From: Xanthobacteraceae bacterium
GTDB lineage: Bacteria > Pseudomonadota > Alphaproteobacteria > Rhizobiales > Xanthobacteraceae
Assembly: GCA_030038995.1 (NCBI GenBank)
Contig: JASHQS010000121.1
Location: 1-55,993 of the forward strand
Length of the DNA: 55,993 nt
Direction: 5' to 3'
Part shown: one piece after another, positions 50,626 through 55,993 of the stretch
Layout of the letters: every line of letters begins with the position of its first letter
Position numbering within the stretch: the first letter of the stretch is position 1
Made by a program: the position numbers and the translations under genes
Notes under the pieces: model-generated
The model's database searches: none
Told to the model about the DNA's origin: nothing
The model's input: the letters and a program-made list of their open reading frames with translations, nothing else

Positions 50626-51876
50626 ATGGACCGCAAAAGCGCGCCAGTCATGTCGATGTCCTCATTGCTGCCATCGGTCGAGACGCGCAGGTCGTGGGTC
50701 GTCGCCTGCGTGGCGCTCGCCGTCATGTCGACGGCGTTCGGCGCGCCCTGGATCACCGTGGTGGCGCTCAAGAACATTGCCGCCGAGGTCAATGGCGAAC
50801 GCGCCATTCCGGCCTTCGCCGGCGCGCTGGTGTGGGTCGGCACCGGCATCGGCGGCATTCTCATGGGCCAGCTCGCCGAACGCGTCGGCGTGCGTTGGAC
50901 CGTGATCGGCGGCGCCATCATGATCGCGGCCGGGCTCGCTTTGTCGACGCGCGGGCCGTCGGTGCCGCTCTTCGTCGGCCACGGGCTGTTCATCGGGGTC
51001 CTCGGCATCGGCGGCATCAACGCGCCGTCCTACGTCTATGTCAGCCGCTGGTTCGACCGCCGGCGCGGTTCGGCGCTGGCGTTGATTTCGAGCGGCAGCT
51101 TTTTGGCCGGCGCGCTATGGCCGTCGATCTTCGAGCGCGTGATCGCGGCTGCCGGCTGGCGGCAGGCGATGCTGTATTACGCCGTCGCCGAATTGATCGT
51201 GATCGTGCCGGCGGCGCTGATCGTGCTCGGCCCGCCGCCCGAGGCGCCGCAGCGTGCGCTGCCGACCCGCCCGGTGCGCGCCGCCGACACCGTGCTGGGC
51301 TGGCCGCCCAACCTCGTATTCGCGCTGCAAGCCGGCGCGATCTTCACCTGCTGCGTGCCGATGGCGATGCCGCAGACGCATCTCGTGGCGTTCTGCAGCG
51401 ATCTCGGCATCAGCCCGGTGCACGGCGCGGCGATGATCTCGGTGCTGCTCGGCATGGCGTTCGTCAGCCGCCAGTTCTGGGGCGCGTTGTCCGATCGGGT
51501 CGGCGGCCTGTACACGATGCTGGCCGGATCGGCGTGCCAGACCGTCGGGCTGTCGCTGTTTCTGCTCACCCAGAACGAGCTCGGCCTGTTCACCGTCGCG
51601 GCGCTGTTCGGCTTCGGTTTCAGCGGCCTCGTGCCCGCCAACATTTTGGCCTCGCGCGAACTGTTCCCGGCCGGCGAGGCCTATTGGCGCATCCCGACGC
51701 TGCTGCTGTGCAGCGGCACCGGCATGGCGGTGGGCGGCTGGGTCGGCGGACTGCTCTACGACTATTTCGGCCATTACGCGCCGGCCTTCGCCGCCGGCGT
51801 CGGGGTGAGCCTGGTCAATTTCATGATCATCAGCATGTTGGCGTTCCGGCGCAGCCAAACGCTGGCCATGGCCTAA
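50626..51876 (+). CDS. MFS transporter (12-TM, OFA/NarK-like)
   Basis: The 416-residue product from ATG 50626 (ATG 50650 is an alternative) has about 12 hydrophobic segments: RSWVVACVALAVMSTAFGAPWITVVALKNIAAEV, GTGIGGILMGQLAERVGVRWTVIGGAIMIAAG (motif A region), YVSRWFDRRRGSALALISSGSFLAGALWP and QFWGALSDRVGGLYTMLAG (second motif A). The RWF.RRRG-AL pattern is typical of organic-anion MFS carriers. A 61-residue extension upstream lacks a ribosome-binding site. It is divergent from a LysR gene. Confidence 0.88.
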   Translation: MDRKSAPVMSMSSLLPSVETRRSWVVACVALAVMSTAFGAPWITVVALKNIAAEVNGERAIPAFAGALVWVGTGIGGILMGQLAERVGVRWTVIGGAIMIAAGLALSTRGPSVPLFVGHGLFIGVLGIGGINAPSYVYVSRWFDRRRGSALALISSGSFLAGALWPSIFERVIAAAGWRQAMLYYAVAELIVIVPAALIVLGPPPEAPQRALPTRPVRAADTVLGWPPNLVFALQAGAIFTCCVPMAMPQTHLVAFCSDLGISPVHGAAMISVLLGMAFVSRQFWGALSDRVGGLYTMLAGSACQTVGLSLFLLTQNELGLFTVAALFGFGFSGLVPANILASRELFPAGEAYWRIPTLLLCSGTGMAVGGWVGGLLYDYFGHYAPAFAAGVGVSLVNFMIISMLAFRRSQTLAMA

Positions 51877-51919
51877 AGCTTCAGGACAGAAATGATAATG
51901 ATTCAGGTCGGTAGCCCAT

Positions 51920-52300
51920 TCAGTGCGCCATCGCCTCGACCAGAATGACGACGCAACGACGCTGCCGTGCATCGCGGATGCTCATGAACGCTCTGGTCAG
52001 CGCCAGTCCGTCGGCGGTCGCCAAAAAATCCGACATGTACGATGGCAGCGCCGCTTGCTTTCTGCCGGGTGCGGGAAAATCCTCGAAAAAGAAGCTGACC
52101 GGCACCTGCAGGATTTCGGCGAGCTCGTGCAAGCGGCCGGCGCCGATGCGGTTGGAACCTTTCTCGTATTTCTGCACCTGCTGAAACGTCAGGCCGAGCG
52201 CTGCGGCAAGTTTTTGTTGCGACATATCGAGCATCAAGCGCCGCATCCGCATGCGGACGCCGACTTGCCGGTCGATCGCGTTGGGACCTCTCTTCGCCAT
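51920..52300 (-). CDS. XRE-family transcriptional regulator
   Basis: The 126-residue product from ATG 52300 has a Cro/C1 HTH: GVRMRMRRLMLDMSQQKLAAALGLTFQQVQKYEKGSNRIGAGRLHELAEILQVPVSFFFEDFP. The QVQKYE recognition-helix end and the FFFED motif are typical of the alphaproteobacterial XRE group. A short C-terminal region (ADGLALTRAFMSIRDARQRRCVVILVEAMA) may mediate dimerisation. It lies convergent with the MFS gene; target unknown. Confidence 0.9.
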   Translation of the reverse strand: MAKRGPNAIDRQVGVRMRMRRLMLDMSQQKLAAALGLTFQQVQKYEKGSNRIGAGRLHELAEILQVPVSFFFEDFPAPGRKQAALPSYMSDFLATADGLALTRAFMSIRDARQRRCVVILVEAMAH

Positions 52301-52427
52301 GTGCAATAGTCACAAGACAAATGGCGCGTTGAAAAGACCAAACGCCATATGCCCCTCACCTTGAAATCAGATGATAAGAGCGCAGGTCGAAATTGATGGC
52401 TTATCAAGATTCGTAATGGACGCTTTG

Positions 52428-53420
52428 TCACTGCGACGGCTTCACCACTCGCGAATGCTTGAGCAGGTTGCTGAAACGCGCGGCCTCCGCGCGCAGAAAT
52501 GCGGCGAGCTCCGTCGGGTTCAGGTGGAAGACTTCGACGCCTTGCTTGGCAAAGGCGGTGCGCACTTCCGGCAGGGCCAGAGCTTTGGCGATTTCGGCGT
52601 CCAGGCGCGCGATGATCGGCGCCGGCGTGCCGCCGGTCGTCATGATGCAAATCCACCCGTGAATCTGCATCGCAGGCAATCCCGCTTCCGCCGAAGTCGG
52701 TATGTCGGGCGCAAGCCGGGATCGCGGCGGCGAAGTCACCGCCAACGCCTTGAGCGCCCCGCTGCGGACCTGCGGCAACAGTGTCGCCATGGAGCCAACC
52801 GCCAAGTCCACGCGGTTGGCGATCAGGTCCGGTATTGCCTGGGTGATACCGCCGTAGGGCACGAACGTAAGATCGATGCCGCCGTATTGCGCAAGCATCT
52901 CCGCCGCGAGATGACCGGGCGTACCGATAACGGACATGGCGATGCTGACCGACTTCGGCTTTTGCTTTGCGATTTTAATGACGTCGGTAATGTTCTTGGC
53001 GGGAAAAGCCGGCGCCGCGACGAGCAGCAATCTCGCCGACACCGCCATCGACACCGGCGCCAGATCGCGCCCGTAGTCGAAGCCTGGATTTGGCAATAGT
53101 GTTGGATTGACGGCCACGTTCGAACCGATAACCAAAAGCGTGTGACCGTCGGGCTGCGCCTTCGCCACAATAGCGGCAGCAATATTGCCGCCGGCACCGG
53201 GCCTGTTCTCCACTATCACCGGCACGCCGATGGACGCGGAGAGGTAATTCGACAGCTCCCGCGGCACGATGTCGGTCATGCCGCCTGCGGCCGATCCCGT
53301 TTCGAATCTGAGCGGCTTTGTCCCCGGCCAAGTATCGGCGCCAAACGCAGCCGGCGCGGCACAGACCACGCTGGCGAGCACAAAAGCGCAGAAATTCATC
53401 AGTTTGCCGGGATGCCACAT
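52428..53420 (-). CDS. Tripartite tricarboxylate transporter receptor (Bug/TctC family)
   Basis: Periplasmic solute-binding protein of about 330 residues from ATG 53420 (ATG 53399 alternative). It has a signal peptide (FCAFVLASVVCAAPAAFGA), then WPGTKPLRFETGSAAGGMTDIVPRELSNYLSASIGVPVIVENRPGAGGNIAAAIVAKAQPDGHTLLVIGSN, the Bug-family ligand pocket (pattern P-G-G--D---R and VVENRPGAGG). AQYGGIDLTFVPYGGITQAIPDLIANRVDLAVGSM comes later. It binds a carboxylate. No TctA/TctB membrane genes are adjacent, as is common. It is divergent from a broken LysR gene. Confidence 0.92.
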   Translation of the reverse strand: MWHPGKLMNFCAFVLASVVCAAPAAFGADTWPGTKPLRFETGSAAGGMTDIVPRELSNYLSASIGVPVIVENRPGAGGNIAAAIVAKAQPDGHTLLVIGSNVAVNPTLLPNPGFDYGRDLAPVSMAVSARLLLVAAPAFPAKNITDVIKIAKQKPKSVSIAMSVIGTPGHLAAEMLAQYGGIDLTFVPYGGITQAIPDLIANRVDLAVGSMATLLPQVRSGALKALAVTSPPRSRLAPDIPTSAEAGLPAMQIHGWICIMTTGGTPAPIIARLDAEIAKALALPEVRTAFAKQGVEVFHLNPTELAAFLRAEAARFSNLLKHSRVVKPSQ

Positions 53421-53589
53421 GCGGTCGCCGGTGTTTGTCCACGCGCGCGCCGAACGTGTATACTGTGCACCTGTTCGGACGCCGCGACAACTCGGCAAAA
53501 CTACTCGTTGTCGATAGGGGACGGCAAAACTGGCGAATAGAAACCGCGTGCCCCACGGCGCCCTATTTCCCAGGTGAGGCCGCTCGTTC

Positions 53590-54543
53590 ATGGACTTGCG
53601 TCAACTTCGTTACTTCGTCGGGGCCGTCAAGGCAGGCAGCATCACGCGCGCCGCGGATCAGTTGCACGTGGCACAGTCGGCCATCAGTCATCATATCGCC
53701 AGCCTGGAGGCCGAACTGGATAAGCAATTGGTGATCCGCGGCCGAAAAGGCGTCGTGCTCACCGAAGCGGGAAGCGCCCTCTACCGCCACGCCGAAACAA
53801 TCCTGCGGCAGCTCGAATCTGCCAAGCAGGCGGCCAAGATCGCGCTCAACCTTCCTTCGGGCCGAGTGTCTATCGGGGTGCCACACACAATAGGTCCGAT
53901 CTTGAGCTACGACCTATTTATGCGCGTATGCACTGAGCATCCGCGAATTGTGCTCCATATCACCGACGGCAACAGTTCGCTGCTGCGCGAACAACTACTC
54001 AATGGACGTATCGATCTAGCCCTGCTCTTCGAGGATCAATCCGCGCGCGGCCTTGCGGTTGAGCCGCTGTTATTCGAAGAACTGTTCTATGTGACCGCAG
54101 ATCCGGATCCTTCACCCATCCGAATTGCCGATGCGGCGCAACGTCCGATGATCGTGCCCGGCCCCGCCAGCGCCAGCCGACGCGTCGCCCAGGAAGCGTT
54201 CAAGAGACACGGGCTCAACATCACGCCTATTGGCGAAGTCGAGACGGTGTGTGCGCTGCGCCGCGCCGTTGCATCCGGTACCGGGAACGCGATCGAGCCA
54301 TAGTCCGTGCTTTACGATGGCGAGCGGACAATAGCGCTCAACTACCGGCGCTTTGCCGACGCAAAACTTACCCGGCCGGTTGCACTGTGTTTTTCCGAGG
54401 TGGGCCAGCGCGCTCCCGCTGTCGAAGCCATAGCGGAGACCTTGAAATCGCTGGTCCGCGAACTGGTCGAGAGCGGTATCTGGCAGGGGGTGTCACTGAT
54501 CGAGCCTGGCCGGGAGCCGGCGCATGCGCTGGCGCCGCAATAG
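53590..54543 (+). pseudogene. LysR-family regulator interrupted by in-frame TAG
   Basis: A full-length LysR of about 317 codons is interrupted at 54301-54303 by TAG. The first part (237 codons) has a complete HTH (MDLRQLRYFVGAVKAGSITRAADQLHVAQSAISHHIASLEAELDKQLVIR) and most of the effector domain, up to AVASGTGNAIEP. In the same frame after the stop the sequence continues SVLYDGERTIALNYRRFADAKLTRPVALCFSE and ends EPAHALAPQ, the expected last third. One base change could have caused it. The first ORF might still make a shortened protein. It is divergent from the Bug receptor gene, its likely target. Confidence 0.8.
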
Positions 54544-54562
54544 GGAGTGCGGACACAGCAAG

Positions 54563-54852
54563 CGTAGCCCGGATCGCGCGTTGCGCGATCCGGGAACGGG
54601 GGGCGAGCCTGCGAGGCCCTAAGCCTGAGGACAGAATGATTTAGGTCGACACAGCGCACGCGCTCGCCATTGCGAGCGACCCGCCTACGCTCGCTGCGCG
54701 AGCTACGGCGCGGTTTGAGTCACGCCGAAGCGCGCAGGGCGAAGGCGGAAGCGAAGCAGCCCAGCGCGGCGCCGCCGTTCCGGATTGCGTCGTCGCGGAG
54801 CTTGTCATCGGGCCGGCCACTTCGGGCCGGATCCGTTGGTTCCTTGCAATGA
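54563..54852. repeat. Two short dispersed repeats downstream of the LysR remnant
   Basis: TAGCCCGGATCGCGCG/CGCGATCCGGG (54563-54597) is a short hairpin repeat similar to the one near 48588. The stretch 54667-54852 starts CATTGCGAGCGA and ends CCTTGCAATGACGA, resembling the CATTGCGAG...GCAATGACG dispersed repeat of related bacteria in degraded form. No gene is seen between 54544 and 55044. Confidence 0.55.
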
Positions 54853-54871
54853 CGATGTACTGAATCAATTT

Positions 54872-55030
54872 ATACCAACCGCGATTTTCACTGACTCATT
54901 CCCGTCACCCTGAGGGGCGAGCGAAGCGAGCCTCGAAGGGCGACGGCCGAGGCGCTCGGGCCGCATCCTTCGAGGCGCGCCTTCGGCGCGCACCTTAAGG
55001 ATGGCGGTCAACATCAAGTGCCGTTGGTAT
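54872..55030. mobile_element. MITE-like element with ATACCAAC inverted ends
   Basis: ATACCAAC (54872-54879) and GTTGGTAT (55023-55030) form the outer inverted ends, with further weak pairing inside (ATACCAACCGC and ATACCAACGGC on opposite strands, then TGAC). The interior is the GTCACCCTGAGG...AAGGATGGCGG repeat (54903..55007), an inverted relative of 36414..36515. No coding capacity and no obvious target duplication. Confidence 0.6.
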
Positions 55031-55044
55031 CAGCTACAGCATGC

Positions 55045-55929
55045 TTAGCGGGCGCCGTAGCGGCGATGCATGGCCGCACGCGGCACGGCCACGCGCCTGA
55101 TGCGATGATTGTGCCGCGCCGGCGCGCGGCTTGCGCAAAACGCGCTGACCGCCGCGACCATCGCGGCGCTGATGCGACCACGGCGTTCGGGCGTCGCCAT
55201 TGCCAGGTCCTCGGTGCGGTTGATGATCGAGCCGGCTTCGAGCAGCACCGCGGGCATGCGGGTGCGCTGCAGCACCACGAGCGCGTCGTAGCGATAGACG
55301 CCGGCCGCGGCGTCGATGAGTTCGTGCCGGCGGCGGCGCATCAGCGGCAGCGTGTAATGCGCCGTGTAGGCGAGACCCTGCGCCTGCAGCGCTTCGCCCA
55401 ACAAATGACCGAACGCCAGACTGTCGGCGCGATCGGCGTTGTCGTTCGATATGAAAATCGCGTAGCCCGGAAAACTGTCGTTGAAGTGCTCCTGGTGCCC
55501 CGCGTACTGCCAGGTCTGCAACAGATAATCCGGCACCGAATCGTGATGGATGGAGATGAACAGGTCGGCGTCAAGCTTGTTGGCGGACCAGGCGCGCTCG
55601 AACAGGCCGAGCGGCGGCGCCTCGTCGGTGACGAGCAGAACGGTCTTGTCGAAGCCGGCCTCGACCAGCGCCTCTTTGACGTCCTCGGCCAGACGCATAT
55701 TGAAGACGTATTCGGGAATGCCGTGGGCGCTGATCGCGCCGGGCACTTGCGCGGTGTGTCCGACGTCGAGCACGACGCGGAAATCGGCCGGCCGGCAGGC
55801 CGCGGGCGGCTGCACCAGCGCTGCAGCGCGGTCCTCGCTCAGCGCGAGCCGGGCACCGGCGGCGAGCAGTACCGCCAGCGCGGAACAAAAGACAAAAAAA
55901 GCAGCGCCCCCCCGTGCGGGCATCCTCAT
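55045..55929 (-). CDS. N-acetylmuramoyl-L-alanine amidase (Amidase_3)
   Basis: Zinc hydrolase that cuts the amide between muramic acid and the stem peptide. The 294-residue product from ATG 55929 has an N-terminal membrane/signal segment (AAFFVFCSALAVLLAAGARLALS) and the AmiC-like catalytic domain: FRVVLDVGHTAQVPGAISAHGIPEYVFNMRLAEDVKEAL (zinc His and Glu), ADLFISIHHDSVPDYLL (second zinc His) and MPAVLLEAGSIINRTEDLAM (catalytic Glu). It ends in a basic tail (HNHRIRRVAVPRAAMHRRYGAR). No LysM or AMIN domain is present. It acts in the periplasm. Confidence 0.9.
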   Translation of the reverse strand: MRMPARGGAAFFVFCSALAVLLAAGARLALSEDRAAALVQPPAACRPADFRVVLDVGHTAQVPGAISAHGIPEYVFNMRLAEDVKEALVEAGFDKTVLLVTDEAPPLGLFERAWSANKLDADLFISIHHDSVPDYLLQTWQYAGHQEHFNDSFPGYAIFISNDNADRADSLAFGHLLGEALQAQGLAYTAHYTLPLMRRRRHELIDAAAGVYRYDALVVLQRTRMPAVLLEAGSIINRTEDLAMATPERRGRISAAMVAAVSAFCASRAPARHNHRIRRVAVPRAAMHRRYGAR

Positions 55930-55993
55930 GCCCTTTATCCCCGCGTGGTTTGCCGCCACGCGGCTCCCCGCAACGTCGTATATCCGTCCTTCG

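Noticed and set aside
54301-54303. TAG in the LysR gene as a pyrrolysine or recoded codon
   Set aside because: No PylSn/PylT genes or context for recoding; LysR proteins do not use it. A point mutation or error is simpler.

Overview
This is about 56 kb of high-GC alphaproteobacterial chromosome, most likely from a member of the Hyphomicrobiales (Rhizobiales) in the Nitrobacteraceae/Xanthobacteraceae neighbourhood. The basis is gene content and style (cysD beside a CysN fusion, dxs-tlyA-RNA methyltransferase order, Bug/TctC receptor, EmrAB pump, many LysR regulators) and several dispersed palindromic repeat families of the type found in that group. No tRNA, rRNA, CRISPR array or intact insertion sequence was seen.

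Layout. 1-4.8 kb: end of an anti-sigma factor gene, a J-domain chaperone, a small lipoprotein, pdxH and an SDR oxidoreductase. 4.0-7.8 kb: a sulfate-assimilation operon cysD - cysN::cysH fusion - TauE-type exporter, preceded by a short overlapping leader ORF and an AT-rich region with a perfect palindrome. 7.9-10.2 kb: a truncated flavoprotein fragment, a flavin monooxygenase with an unclear start, and a cupin. 10.3-14.4 kb: RNA methyltransferase, tlyA, dxs. 14.7-17.8 kb: three-domain DNA ligase D and a small conserved gene.

18.0-30.2 kb is the accessory core. It holds a lasso-peptide type biosynthetic locus: cyclase (asparagine-synthetase-like), B1 (PqqD-like), B2 (transglutaminase-like protease), an HPr-kinase-like kinase and a sulfotransferase, all on the minus strand. 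An overlooked 54-codon precursor lies at 22939..23103 directly upstream of the cyclase. Its leader carries W..P.F...G.....T, a close match to the lasso leader signature, and it ends in Ser, the residue phosphorylated by lasso kinases of the paeninodin type. Plus-strand genes sit between these genes: a JmjC-like oxygenase, a 2-oxoglutarate oxygenase and an unrecognised five-cysteine protein. Duplicated tail fragments of the cyclase and B2 genes lie at their borders, which records rearrangement. To the right a plus-strand group follows: a Nif11-domain/sulfotransferase fusion, an Asp/Asn-hydroxylase-like enzyme, a 28-codon candidate peptide, three tandem phage-tail-collar proteins, a GNAT acetyltransferase and a convergent small protein. 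I infer one peptide/surface-protein modification island, but the functional link between its halves is not proven.

30.4-36.4 kb: UDP-sugar dehydrogenase convergent with a polyprenyl glycosylphosphotransferase (surface polysaccharide), a 177-bp MITE-like element, greA, a C45-type Ntn hydrolase and an alpha/beta hydrolase. 36.5-46 kb: a prolyl-hydroxylase-like oxygenase, a histidine phosphatase, LysR, a DHA2 transporter, small secreted proteins, a cupredoxin and an EmrAB efflux pair. 46.4-56 kb: EI24 membrane protein, quinone oxidoreductase, a second MITE copy with an 11-bp direct flanking repeat, LysR, MFS, an XRE regulator, a Bug receptor with a divergent LysR gene broken by an in-frame TAG, further repeats, and an N-acetylmuramoyl-L-alanine amidase. 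The dispersed repeats fill most intergenic gaps.
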